From: Campylorhamphus procurvoides
Lineage: Eukaryota > Chordata > Aves > Passeriformes > Dendrocolaptidae
Assembly (NCBI GenBank): GCA_013396655.1
Contig: WBMV01005970.1
Coordinates: 421,919-485,918 of the forward strand
Direction: 5' to 3'
DNA: 64,000 bases
The stretch's first letter is position 1; each line of letters starts with the position of its first letter. The translations under genes were made by a program, and so were the position numbers. The notes under the pieces are model-generated. The model worked only from the letters and a program-made list of their open reading frames with translations. It was not told where the DNA came from and ran no database searches. This document shows, one piece after another, positions 10,101 through 21,105 of this stretch.

Positions 10101-13100
10101 GCAGGGCTGGCTGCTGTGTCTGTGCAAACAGAGCAGTGGGGTGCAGCTGGAATCCTTCACCAACCTAGTTTTGCCTGAAAGAAACTTCCTTCTGGAGAGA
10201 GCGAGCTGAATCACGGCTTGGGCGTGGCTTGGGTTTGCAATGTGGGTTTTTTTCCCCGCAGTAAAGCCCCTTTGCTCCCCTCTCTTGTCCTCTCAGAGGA
10301 GGCACCCACTCAGGGTCACCCTGCAACTGCTGGGGAAGGCTTTTGGCAAGCTGTGCCTCTGCCCTTCATCCCACTTGGAGCAGTTCTGGGTTTCCCTGGT
10401 GGTTTGCATCTCTGACCTATTTATGAGGAAAATTGAAAATGTGGAAGTATCAAACCACTCTACCCCAGAGATCCAATCTCAGTGCGGTGATGTGGTGCAG
10501 AGAGACAAGTTGTGTCTCCCTGGGAAAGGTGATGCCAGGGGGTGGTCCCAGTGCTGGGTTATGGCTGGGATCCAGGGGTTACAGGCTGGACAAGGAGAGA
10601 GGTTTGCAAGCACCACCATTTTCTGGGCCTTCAGCTTTTTCCATTGTCAAAAGTAGTCCTGGCACAAGCAATTTAATAGACCCAATATTCTGGTGTAGTG
10701 AAGGGAGAAGGCATCATTATATTAAAGTCAAACATACAGGACTATAATGGAAAATTATACATTTCAGACTATGCCTGAAAGAGCGGCGCATTAAACATCA
10801 CAGCGAAAATAGCTGGTTAAAATGTTCCAGCCTGCTGTTACGTGCCAGCAGAGAATTGCATTATTTTTCTACTTATTTGTCTGATGACGTTTGGATTTTT
10901 TTTTTCCCCTTTTCCTTTTGAGTGAGAGAGACTTGCTGCTCTCTTCCTGCTGGAGGCTGTAAAACCAGGGCTCTCCTGATGGTAGCCCCATGGGACACCA
11001 GTAACATACTGGTTGGCTGATGGAGAGTGCTGGGGCTGGAGAGCTCTGCCTGTGGTTCCTCACCTGGGGGAAAGGGTGGCAAAGTCCATCTTCCCCAAAC
11101 CCTCCACTTTCTCCCGTGGCATCCCATGCATCATTCTGCCAGGCAGTGGCATGCAGTGGTGCCCCCCTCAGAACCCTCCTCTTCCTCCCTCCCAGAGCTC
11201 TGGGCACATCCTGAGCTCCCAACACAGGGAATGCCATTAGGGATGTGGCCATGAAGGGGAGGCCAAGCCTGTCAGGTTTTAATTAAAACAATTATCTTCT
11301 CAAAATTGGCATTTTCTATGAGTCCTGGGTGCATGAGCTGAATCCTAACGAGACTGGGAGAGGGGAGCAGGGGAGAGTGAGAGACTTTGGGGAACCCCTT
11401 GAGGGTGAGAGAGGCTGGAGGAGCAGAGCCTGCAGTGTCTCCCCCAAAGTGGTTCCAGGCAGCATCCAGCCCCCAGCCTGGCTTTGTGCAACCCAGATGG
11501 GCAGTTTTGCATTTTTCCTTTTCGAGGACTCTGCCCCAGTTAACTGAGAGCCCATCAGGAATTCAGAGGCAGGATCGGTGCCTGTCACTGTGTCAGCCCT
11601 GATTAGTGTGCACATCTGTAATTAGAGCGAGCAGCTGTGATTTCCAGCCTGGCTGAGATCTCAGGTGGGATATTTATGGCAGGGAGATGCTTAGAGGGTT
11701 CTTAGCAGCCTGAGCCTTTGAGCTTGGGTTTGACGGGTACTTCAAAAGGAAATAACTATTCTGGAGGTGCAGAGCTCAGAAAATAGAAGCAGCAGTGTTT
11801 TCTGGATTAATTATCTTCGGGATGGTTTTGCTTATAATCCTTTTGCATGAGATACATAGAGGAAAGGGGATCACAGGACCAGCTCCTTCCATGCACCGGC
11901 ATCCTGTGGCTTATGTAGCATCTCTCTGGAAAAATAAGGGAGTGTGGAAAAATACATCTTCCTAGGGCAGAAAGTTCCTTAAAAATTAATTTGTTCCAGC
12001 GGGAAGTGGGCATCAGTGACACAGCCCTTGTGGGAATGCTCTTCCCATGAGGAAAATCATTCTGGACTTCAGGGCAATGGCCATGCACACCCCTCACCCC
12101 ACTGCTGAGGGCAGCAAGCACTGCTGCCTGTTCTGCCTGCTCCTGCCTGTCCTGCCTGCTCCCCCTGGAGCCTGTGCCCCCACAGTGCCAGGGACATGCT
12201 CGTTTGGGGGATACTGCTGTGCCACAGGGCAGAGGAGGAGGTTTGCCATGCCAGGATCCAAGGGTGACTCTCAGGCCAGAGAAAAGTTGGGATGTGAGTG
12301 CAGGCAGAGTCTCCTGAAGATTGTCAGCGTTTCATAACCCACACTAAAAATACTCTGTGGTTTAGGTGCTGGTGACTCTGTAAATAGCATTTATCAACGT
12401 GGAGATGCAGTGACAGCACCAACATCCACGTGGGCATCCGTGTTTCCTCCATCCCAGCGTGCAGCTGGCTGCTGCCTCCCTGCCCCATCCCAGCCTGTGC
12501 CACAAGAGACTGGCAGAGGTAGCAGCTTCCACCCCACCACAGCCACCTGTGCTGGGCAGCAAACCCTCAGCAACGTGGCAGTGGGAAAAGAGAGATGTTT
12601 TTGTCTGTGTTGCTCACAGCCAGTCCCAGCCCAGGGCTTTTCCCTGGCTAGTTTTGTCCTGTGTTGCTCACAGCCACCGAAGCCTGGACTTTCCTCTCTG
12701 AGCAGGCAGAGCCATGCTGAGGTCAGAGGAGCAGAGGATGCTGGACCAGACCTGGGGCACCACCAGGATGCTCTTGCTCTGGATTAGCTTGGCATCTGTA
12801 CCAGTCTTACCTCTTCCTCTGTATTTTAAAATTGCTCCTCTGTTGCCCATAGCTGCAGAGTGCTTCTTGGGCTGAAACAGTTCATCTTTTAGTTCAAAGT
12901 GACCTACTGCATGGAAACTGGTTTGATTTGATATGATTTTATGACTTATCAAAGTGGAGAAAAGGGAGGCTGAAATGGAACAGAGTGACTTCATTTTCAC
13001 CAGGACACAGATTGAACCCAAAGTGCTCCTTCTCCCTCTTTGTCTAGTGCTTTATGGCTTGTGAGGTTTTTCCAGCCCTAGGATTCTTCCCTGCTTGCTT

Positions 13101-13228
13101 TGGTGGACAGACATGAGCTGTGGGTGAGAGAGCCATGCCCAGGGCACTGCCATCCTGGGCCACTGGGCTCAGGGGCAGGGCAAGGCTGTCCCTGCTTGCT
13201 GCCTGTGCTCTGCTCTTCCCCTTCACAG
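7127..13228 (+). other. MGAT5B: MGAT5B long intron, phase 0
   Basis: GT-AG intron of 6,102 bases, the largest in the visible gene. No CR1 or other transposon is recognised. AT-rich patches with conserved-element texture occur at about 7690-7800, 8130-8200, 8940-9120, 9240-9660 and, most clearly, 10660-10890. A duplicated CTGTGTTGCTCACAGCCA lies at 12605 and 12659. The remainder is ordinary GC-rich sequence. Confidence 0.93.
10660..10890. promoter_or_regulatory. Candidate conserved noncoding element in the long intron
   Basis: A compact AT-rich block, free of recognisable repeats, within GC-rich intron. It holds ATTATATTAAAGTC, several TTAAA/ATTAAA cores and TGATGACGTTTGG (a CRE/AP-1-like TGACGT). 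Base composition and motif density resemble vertebrate conserved noncoding elements. There is no comparative evidence in the window. Confidence 0.3.
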
Positions 13229-13303
13229 GTAGACCCTTACCTGCCTTATGAGTACACCTGCGAGGGGATGCTGGAGCGGATCCACGCCTACATTCAGCAC
13301 CAG
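13229..13303 (+). CDS. MGAT5B: MGAT5B exon, seventh visible
   Basis: Short exon of 25 codons in phase 0 on both sides, visible residues 273-297: VDPYLPYEYTCEGMLERIHA followed by YIQHQ. PYEYTCEGMLERI-AYI is shared with MGAT5 (PYEFTCEGML) and closes the compact catalytic fold. The acceptor is CCTTCACAG|GTA and the donor CAG|GTTGGG. Confidence 0.97.
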
Positions 13304-13741
13304 GTTGGGGGAGAAACCCTGTCCTTCCTGGGGCACCATCTCTGTTCCCCTGGCCAAGCTTCCCTCTTCTCCCTGGGGAACATCCCTGCCCTCCCATGGG
13401 CACTGTGTAGCTAGTGCCCCTATTGTAGAAAGCACCACGAGATGGGGCTGGGGGAGGTTTGTCATGAACCAAAGATGCTGGGGGTTGGTAGAGGATACCT
13501 GGGGTGCTGTGGCTGGGTTGGGGCCCTTCTGATGCAAAGAATAAGGCAGCACTAGAAGAAGAGGTGGCCAGTGTGTTTATCCCCTGCAGCAAGAGATGCC
13601 ATGTACACACACAGATAACCTCAAAATGATGAGCAAACTCATCATCCCAAGTCCACCTGTCCCACCAGCAGCCTCCTTTTCCCTTCCTTACTTCTCTCCC
13701 TGTCCCTCAGCACACTGACCCATTATCTTATCTCCCACTAG
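13304..13741 (+). other. MGAT5B: MGAT5B intron, phase 0
   Basis: GT-AG intron of 438 bases, with donor GTTGGG and acceptor TCTCCCACTAG. Nothing else recognised. Confidence 0.95.
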
Positions 13742-14016
13742 GATTTCTGCACCACGTCATCTCCTCCTCTGCCTCCCAAGACCAAGAGTCCTGCTATGCA
13801 AAGCCCTCCGAGCCCGCTGGCCCTGTCCCCCAATGCCACCCACCTGGTGTGGTCACCCAGCGCCAGCCGGGACCCCCACGCGTGGCCCCCGGTGGACTCG
13901 CTGCAGGTGTGGGTGTCAGAGAGCCAGCACACCTGCACCGAGACGTGCCGGCGGCACGGGCTGGTCTGTGAGCCCACCTTCTTCAGGTTCCTCAACAAGG
14001 AGGAGGTGTTTCTCCA
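13742..14016 (+). CDS. MGAT5B: MGAT5B exon, eighth visible (variable linker plus Cys-rich start)
   Basis: Largest visible exon: 91 codons plus two bases, visible residues 298-388. It starts with the conserved DFC. Then comes a Pro/Ser-rich stretch (about residues 302-345) without clear family conservation except NATHLVW, whose NAT sequon corresponds to NATHLEW in mammalian MGAT5B. The Cys-rich part follows: CTETC, then VCEPTFFRFLNKEEVF. Four cysteines lie here and seven in the last exon, presumably pairing as disulfides in the Golgi lumen. The donor must be CTCCA|GTGAGT after 14016, because reading on gives an immediate TGA; the next exon restores CAG (Gln). Confidence 0.95.
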
Positions 14017-15100
14017 GTGAGTTGTGACCTTCTCAGGGAAACGGGGAGGGTGGGGGTACCAACAGCCAGACAGTGTTCCCTTTGCTCCCTCCGTCCCCAG
14101 CACCCATTTTCTTCCTGTACCCCCTCGTGAAATCCCACTGAGGTGTCTTCTTGCCCAAGGCAGTGAGGTCAAAGGATTGCTTGTCCAGCTTCACACTTCA
14201 GGAGGCAGCAACAGCCTTTCCAGGCACAGCTCCGCCTGTCTCCCACCCTGTTCCCCTCCACCTCCTCGGTGCTCTCTGCCTCTCTCTCCTTTTTAATGTC
14301 TCTCTCTATAAAACTGCATTTTGAACACACAGCAGTGAAGTTTTAATAGAGTATAAATCTGCCACCGGGCTCCGTGCCGCTCTGTGGGCAATTAAAATGC
14401 GAGCGTTGCCAGGGCTGTCACGCTGGTCAGGCAGGCGCTGCGTGTCCCACTGACATTTTTATATGATAAATTAGAGCTGGGGCTCGGGTTTCACTCTCTC
14501 CCCTCCACATCCTCCTCCAGAACTTAAAATGAGCTGGCTCAGGGACCAAGAGGGCTTGGTGGGAGGGCAGTGCAAGTGCTGCTGCTCCATCAGCGTCTGA
14601 GCAGGGAGGGATGTTGAGAGCCACACTGAGTGTTTTTACTCCCCCTCAGGGCATTTGTGGGTCCCCACCTCAGTTTTCTGACTAATCCCAGCTAGCAGGG
14701 GACATGTGAGCATCCACTGAGTTCATGTCAGTCCCAGGAAATGTTAGCTGATGTAGGAGGTGTCCATGGAGACTGGACTGACCTGTTGGTCAGCAAGGGG
14801 CTATAAAAGAATCATAGCATATCCCGAGTTGGGAGGGGCCCACAAGGTCTGGGGGATCCTGAGCCATAGGTGGCCCATGCAAGGGTTGGGGTGATCTCTG
14901 GATCCTGGGGTGAGCTGCAAGTTTGCCCTTTCCTGTGTGTTGTGTTGGGCTGGTGACAAGCACTCAGTCTAGCCAAAGGATGCCAAACATAGATCAGCGA
15001 AGATCTACCCCCATGATTAGCAAAGGAAGTTAAAAACCCTTCAGTGAACCCCCAGGGCAGGCTCCTCGCTGAACTGACCCACCTTTGCCTTCGCTGCCAG
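14017..15100 (+). other. MGAT5B: MGAT5B last intron, phase 2
   Basis: GT-AG intron of 1,084 bases with acceptor TTCGCTGCCAG. It contains one short antisense CR1 tail (14808-14850) and an AT-rich patch near 14290-14480. Otherwise unremarkable. Confidence 0.95.
14808..14850 (-). mobile_element. CR1 LINE 3' fragment
   Basis: AGAATCATAGCATATCCCGA followed by GTTGGGAGGGGCCCACAAGG is the reverse complement of the conserved avian CR1 3' end. Only the terminal ~40 bases are recognisable, as expected for a strongly 5'-truncated copy. Confidence 0.8.
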
Positions 15101-15299
15101 GCTCAGCATCACCTGCGACAGCACCGAGTACGAGATGAACCACCTGTACCCCGCGGTGGCCGAGAAGGTGCACGAGTGTTACCTGCAGAAGGAGCCCCTG
15201 CTCTTCAGCTGCGCCGGCTACAACACCAAGTACCGCCGGCTCTGCCCCTGCCGCGACTACCAACAGGGACAAGTGGCTCTGTGCAGGGACTGCTTGTGA
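15101..15299 (+). CDS. MGAT5B: MGAT5B terminal coding exon with stop
   Basis: One base completing Gln-389, then 65 codons (visible residues 390-454) and TGA at 15297-15299. It reads LSITCDSTEYEMNHLYPAVA, then EKVHECYLQKEPLLFSCAGY, then NTKYRRLCPCRDYQQGQVAL and CRDCL. LLFSCAG, CPCRD and GQVALC-CL are the C-terminal signature of the MGAT5 family, and the protein ends at the same residue type (CL) as the mammalian enzyme. Seven cysteines are present. No sign of decay, so the gene is intact over the visible part. Confidence 0.97.
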
Positions 15300-15725
15300 T
15301 GGGGGGTGTCCCCACCGGCTCTGTGGCACACGACGGGCACCGAGTGGCTTTTTTCTCAAAGCTCTGCAGTAGCCGAGGAGGTGGGACAGGTCCCTCCCAG
15401 GGCTGTTGGACTCCGGGAGTTGTTTCATCCACCAGCCAAGTGTGAATGATCATGTCCTGAGCTTCGGTTTCATTTTCTTCCCGAGGAGCATCGTCCGACT
15501 GCATCTGAACCCACCTGGACCTGGTGGCGCTGGGATGGGGTGGTGGGGAGAGAGAGGGGCTGGGGATACCCTTCCCCTCCTCTGGCAACAGGACAAGCCA
15601 CCAGCAGACTGCAGTTTCAGGGTTTTCATCCTCTTCAAGCATCCTAAGTTGTTTTATTTATTGATTTATTTTTTTTTAACCCTCCCCCTGACCAGTGGTG
15701 AATTAAAGGGGAAGCAACACCCAGC
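15300..15725 (+). other. MGAT5B: MGAT5B 3' UTR (predicted)
   Basis: Sequence after the stop, bounded by the first plausible polyadenylation signal. A T-rich stretch at 15650-15678 carries two ATTTA pentamers (15656-15660 and 15664-15668), a possible AU-rich element controlling mRNA stability. The end is predicted, and a longer 3' UTR reaching the AATAAA at 16969 cannot be excluded. Confidence 0.65.
15702..15707 (+). terminator. MGAT5B: ATTAAA polyadenylation signal
   Basis: ATTAAA, the commonest variant hexamer, about 400 bases after the stop. It is followed by GT-rich sequence around 15730-15775 (TTCTGTGGGAGTTCTTGG), as expected for a downstream element. Cleavage would fall near 15720-15730. 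Confidence 0.55.
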
Positions 15726-16544
15726 CCTTCTGTGGGAGTTCTTGGGCAGAGCTGTTTTGAGGGGTCACTGCGGGGTGCCGGTGCCAGCTGTGGATGGGCA
15801 GCTGGGCAAGGGCAAAGCCCAAGGAGGGCAGCTGGGCTGGATGGGCACACTGGGATCTGCACCCACAGTGCCCCCAGGAAGAACCAATGGGGACTGGGTG
15901 ACTCCCAGGCTGTCCCTGGGGAGCGAGGGGCAGGATGGGGCTGGGATGGGCTCCTGGGAAGGATGCTGGTCCCCCTGGGCAGTGCTGCCAGCAGGACAGA
16001 GGGGCCCAAAGTGAGTTCCCCCAGCCCCTCAGGCTGCTCTTCAGCCTGGCTGTGCTGACCTGGTTGGTTTTTGTAGGGTTGCTCACCGGAGCAAGGTGTT
16101 GCTGTAAGTTTGGTGCTCAGCCCTCCTGTTGTTTGGAAGTGTTTGATGGTGAGACTTCAGCATCCTGTAAAACGTGGATGGAATGTTACAGTCTGGAAAC
16201 TCCCTCCCAGCCCTTCCCTGCATGGGAGAGCTCCTGGCCCAGCTGGTGAGGGAGACTGGTGCAGTGGCAGCCTGTGCTGGCACTGTCACTTCAGGGTCCC
16301 AGGCCATGGCAGGCCTGGTGGCTGATGGAGAGCAGTGGCACAGATGAGTGCAGGAGGTCTTGCATTGTGACAGGCAGCCCTGGCACCTCCAGCCTGTCCT
16401 CTTTGTGGCAGTTTTGGGGAGGAAATGCTATTCCTTCAGCAGTGCTACATCCTCAGGCAGAGCCCAGCTCCCCTCACTGTCTTCCTACTCTGTCCCCGGA
16501 AAGGGTGACAGCACGGAGTGCTCATGTCCTCTGGACATCCCTTT
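15726..16544. other. Intergenic: GC-rich, no recognised features
   Basis: No coding, repeat or RNA gene recognised. Long open frames here are chance frames in GC-rich DNA. It could be distal 3' UTR if the signal at 16969 is used. Confidence 0.6.
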
Positions 16545-16768
16545 CACAGAATCACAGAATCAGCTAGGTTGGAAAAGATCCCTGAGATCATCAAGTCCAA
16601 CCTTTGACCCAACACCACCTCATACAGATCATGGCACTGAGTGCCACATCCAGTCTCTTCTTAAGTATCTCCAGGGATTGTGACTCTACCACCTCCCTGG
16701 GCAGCCCATTCCAATGGCCCAATCACTTTCTCTCTAAAGACCTTCCTAAGGTCTAACCTAATCTGGCC
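16545..16768 (-). mobile_element. CR1 LINE fragment
   Basis: It begins CACAGAATCACAGAATCAGC, the reversed CR1 octamer tail. GGTTGGAAAAGATCCCTGAG, ATCATCAAGTCCAACC and the usual CTCCCTGGGCAGCCCATTCC region follow. About 220 bases of 3' end in antisense orientation, 5' truncated. Confidence 0.95.
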
Positions 16769-18799
16769 AAGCCCGTGAACCCACTGTGGCAAGCCTGGCC
16801 CAAACCCTGCACTGGCTGAGGTGGGAGGTGGAGGCATTGCCATTATCCCAGTGCCATTTATCATCCTCAGCTCAAAATTGCGTGGGCAGCCTCCATCCTG
16901 CCTGTGACGCCAGCCAGGGGGAAGGATTGATTAAGTAATTTCTGTGTCTTGCAGCCAGCGTGTGTCTAAATAAAAGCAGCGCAAACCTCTCTTGGCAGAG
17001 CTGAGCAACGACACCTTTCTGGAGCACCTTTCATCTCAACCTCCAAACATCCCCTGGCACATCCCTGAGTGGGCAGGAGCCAGTCTGGGAGAGGTTTGCC
17101 AGCAGGAACCATCAGCAATTCACCTCCCAGGGTTGTAAAGACCAAATGAAATCTGGTTGTGTAGGGGATCTAAGCAAGTTTTAAAGACCAAGAGAGGCTC
17201 GGGATGCCTCTGGAGGCAGCGCTGGTTACACATCAGCTCCCTGGGCAGCTTTTTGCACCGTTTCTGCACAGCTGCTTTTAAAATAGCCTTCACCTCTCAG
17301 CAGCCCAGCACTGCCTCCCACTGCAGAGAGTCCCAATTATCCCCTGGCAGGAGCATTTTTCTCCAAGCTGGAATAAAAGGCGGCTGGTTCACCTTCGCTG
17401 CTGTCATGGGAAATAATGATCTGTCGGGAACCTTGTTGGATCTCAAGTCAGCCTGTAAATCTGGGTGATGGGGCTGAGTAAGGCTCTGGGATTGCATGTC
17501 ATGTCTCTGCCCTGCCAGTGAGCACTGAGTCCTGCCCGGGTGCTGCCTGGGGAAATGACTCTCTTGTTGGCCCATCACTGATGGATGCTGGATGTAACAG
17601 GGACTGGAGGGTGGGTGCTGGGGCAGCCCCCACTCCCTCATCCCAGATGGAGCCCCAGCTGGGAGCAGGGGGATGCCTTGGGCTGTAAAATCCCATGTAG
17701 GGGCAAGGTGGGAGCTGGGCTGTTTTGGGAATGCCAATGCTGGGTGTTAACATAGGTTTGGGTGTGGAATTGGCACCACAAGGTTGTGTAGGGGTAGGTG
17801 TATCAGGGATGTGGGGCATTGTTGGGTCCTGCAGCACTGCTGGTCCTGGCACCCTGACATGCAGCTGGCACCAAGGGATGGAGCTGCTGGGGCAGCAGCA
17901 GCTCCTGGAGGAGCTGGTGTGAAAGAGAAGGGACTTTGTCACATGGAAATGCTTTTCTCTGCCTGTTTCTGGCCGTGGCTGTGCCCAGGCTATCACTGGA
18001 GCATCCCTCTGCTTTCCCAAGCTCTTGCCCAAGCAGGTCTCCAGCACTTGTCCTGGTCTCCCTAGCCAGGACACATTTCTTTTTGGGAGGGAGATCTGAG
18101 GAAACAAACATTAAATTCACAATTTATTAAGTAGGAGCATGAAGGAGACTGAAGGGGAAGCAGAGCCACTGCCGTATGAAAGAGGTTCTAATTCCTACAG
18201 ATAATTGCAAAGAATAAATCCCCAACTGGGAGGGGGGGAAAAGGGGGGAAATGGTGTCAAAACTATGAATAAACCCAAACAATTAAAAATCAGATGAGAT
18301 CAGCTGCACCCTCCAGTGCTGGTGAATGGGACAGTTTAACAGCCAGACCAGGAGTGTGGGGAGCACCTGGGGTCTCCTTGGGGTGGGGGGTTGGACCTTT
18401 TGATGGCATCTCTGGTGGCATCCAGCCAGCAGAGCCTCCTGAAGATTTGCATTTCTTTTCCTAACCTGTTTTCTTGCAGTTGTGAAACCAGGACAGGCGT
18501 GTCAAAAGAATGATATCGCTCTGGAAATCCATTTTCCTTACCTAGCAATGTGGAGCCAGGGGCGATTTTTGTTTCTGAGCCTCACTCTTCTTAGTAATTC
18601 CACTCAGAACTTTCTGGAGTTGGTTGGGATTTCCCCCTCCCCCTGTTTTTAATGTTGAGGGCATCAAAACCTTGCTGTGCCGGTGCGAGGGGGATGCAGG
18701 ATGGGAGGGTGGTTGGTCCTTACCCTCACAGCATCCTTTTGCCAGCTGGGCACCTCTCCCTGCCCCAGCATCCTGCTCTGTGGAGTCAGCCCGGGGCAG

Positions 18800-19610
18800 C
18801 AATCTGGGCTGTAAATCACAGCCGAGGGAGGTAATAGCGCTGCTCTGCTCTTATCTGGGGCTTTATTAGGAAATCGTTAAAGTGGCTTTTCCCTCCTGAT
18901 CCTCTGCTTATCAGCAGCCGGGTGAAATGGCAAATCGCATCCCCGGCGTGGACAGTCCAGGCAGGAGAAACCCATTTATTTCCCCTAACGGGTTTATCGG
19001 TAGATCAAGGAGCTGCTGAAGATGTAAGCACCGGTGGTTATTTCCCCAGGTGATGGATCTAGCTGCCACACAGCCCAACCTGCTGCCTGACAGGGGAGTC
19101 TGATGGACCCGTGCTCGGGGCTGCTGGCTCATGCATTTCAAGGTCTTGCTTTAATTGAGTCCTGTCTCCCTGGTGTCACGCTTTTTTTCTTTTCTTTAAT
19201 ATTATTTTCCCCCTTTAGAAAGACTTCCCAAAATAAACTAATGCGTTTAATCTCCTGTCCCCTTCTCTCATCTCCCCCTCGCTTTGGCAAAGCCAGAGCC
19301 GTAAAGAAAGTGAACAAATTGAAAATCTGTCCTCAGATTTATTGAGTGAAAAGAGCAGTGACATTTTTTGCCTTCTTTTTTCTTTCTTTTCTCTTCCTCT
19401 TTTGGTCTGGCAGAAGGGACTTGGATTGGGGGTGAAACTCCCTTTCAGAGCTGTGGGGCTGAGCGCTCCATTTTATCAGTGGTGCCCAGTGACACTCATT
19501 GTGGCTCGTTAGTGGAAATCCATTAAAGCTCCGGATCGATATTTTCTCGGGAGAGATAAGGCCCATTCAATATCATTCCTCAGGCAGGCAGAGAAATACC
19601 AACGAGCCAT
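18800..19610. promoter_or_regulatory. Candidate conserved noncoding block
   Basis: About 800 bases that keep scattered CpGs in AT-richer sequence, for example TAACGGGTTTATCGGTAGATC near 18986 and CTCCGGATCGATATTTTCTC near 19530. They also hold GATA-like TTATCTG/CTTATC and TAAT motifs. Repeats are absent. Retained CpGs in a non-island setting suggest constraint, but no alignment was possible. Confidence 0.3.
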
Positions 19611-20439
19611 CCACAAACCAGAGCAGAGTTGCTGAGGGTGCAGATTCTCTCACCAGTGCCTGCAGGAGGAGAGGATGGGACATCCCCCAGCCCAGGGAGT
19701 GTGGAACCTGAGCCAAGATCCAGCCCTCAGCAGCCAGGTCTTCTGGAAAGGGGGCAAAATTAAAGGTTGGGATGATAGGGAGAGGGGGGAGTGTTTTGGA
19801 GGGCTTAGGTGGCTCTGTGGGGTTTCAGCTCTAGCCAGGGCCCCTTGGCACAGGTGCCAGTTGCAAAGGACTGCAAGGGGGCAAAAACAGATGACTAAAA
19901 TCCTTATTCTCAACACGTGGCTGCTGGTTTTGGGATGCTGAAGGGGCTGGAAGGCTGTTCAGCCCATCTCCTCCCCGTCTTTCAGAGGGCTCCCACCAGC
20001 TCTCACCCCCTGGAACTCAGCTCCCAGTAGAGACCAGTTAGAACCAGGACAGGGGTTTGCTTTCAGTGTCGGAGCAAACTGCCAGAGGTATCAGCGCTCC
20101 TCTAAATATAAACCAGAAAACAGGAAATAATGATCTGTTCTAATTTAGCTCCTTTCATCTAAGGAGTCAAAGCATCTGACAGCATCACTAAGAAATATAC
20201 AGGGGAAGACTTTGCAACCTGCATGGAAATGGAGCCACTTCAGAGGTTTCTGTGCAGCTTTTTACTGCAGGTTCCATTGCAACACCTCTCTTGCCAGCCC
20301 CAATCCCTCCTCAAATTCCCCCAGTTTCATGTCACTGAGACCAGGACCTGAAAAGTCAGCCTGGGAAGGGGTGATGCTCTTGCAGCTTTGACACCGTGCA
20401 CAACTGGCTCGACGCCCCCAAGCGTGGAGGAGTGTTTAT

Positions 20440-20467
20440 TTAATCAATTAATTGAATTAATTAATTT
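20440..20467. repeat. AT palindrome with homeodomain cores
   Basis: TCAATTAATTGA (20444-20455) is a perfect 12-base palindrome, followed by AATTAATTAATT. It contains several overlapping TAATTA cores. Confidence 0.7.
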
Positions 20468-20611
20468 TCAGGAGAGTGTTGAGAAAAAATAATGGGAAGT
20501 GCCAGCAGCCCTGCCAGCTGTCTGGCTGTGCAGCAGTGGGAACAGGGGCATGAGCCATAGCTGTGGCTCAGGGGAACACCGTGAGCCTGGCCATGTGGTG
20601 CTGGGGCAGAT

Positions 20612-21105
20612 GGGAATCACAAAACCATGGAAAGGTTGGGGTTGGAAGGGACCTACTCCCTGTCACAGGCAGGGACACCTTCCACTAGACCACGCTGCTC
20701 CAAGCCCCATCCAGTCTGACCTTGGACACTTCGAGGGATGGGGCTGCCACAGATTCTCTGGGCAACCTGTGCCAGGGCCTCCCCACCCTCACTGTTACAA
20801 ATTTCTTCCTTATATCTAGTCTGAAACGATTCTCTTTTAGTTTAAAGCCATCACCCTTGTCCTATTGCAACAGCCCCTGCTAAAAAGTCTGTTCCCATCT
20901 TTCTTACAAACTCCTCAAAGATCTCCCTGAAGCTTTCTCTTACCCAGATTGAACATCCCCAGTTCTCCCAGTCTGTCCCCAGAGCAGAGGGGCTCCAGCC
21001 CTCAAATCATCTCCGTGCCCTCCTCTGGACCCACTCAAACATGTCCATGTCTTTCTTGTCCAGATGTTGCAAGTGGGAAGACCTTGATCTGGACCATTCC
21101 AGCCA
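20612..21105 (-). mobile_element. CR1 LINE fragment (~490 bp)
   Basis: Antisense CR1. It begins GGAATCACAAAACCATGGAA, continues GGTTGGAAGGGACCT and CACCTTCCACTAGACCA, then TTCTCTGGGCAACCTGTGCC, and reaches CTCCGTGCCCTCCTCTGGAC. This covers the 3' UTR and the end of ORF2. The far edge, beyond about 21085, is uncertain. Confidence 0.95.

Larger units (their letters stand above)
16769..20611. other. Intergenic with candidate regulatory blocks
   Basis: No exon or transposon recognised. There is an AATAAA at 16969-16974, a G/A-rich run near 18228-18252, conserved-element-like sequence at about 18800-19610, and an AT palindrome at 20444-20455. The rest is ordinary unique sequence. Confidence 0.6.

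Noticed and set aside
14017..14022. TGA immediately after CTCCAG as a premature stop
   Set aside because: The TGA is part of the GTGAGT donor; splicing at 14016 restores the frame in the last exon.
15406..16014. 202-residue frame after the MGAT5B stop
   Set aside because: It lies in the 3' UTR and beyond and contains the T-rich element. No family resemblance.
16969..16974. AATAAA as the main MGAT5B polyadenylation signal
   Set aside because: It is about 1.7 kb past the stop and beyond a CR1 insertion. The ATTAAA at 15702 with a GT-rich follow-up is simpler, though the distal site may be used as well.
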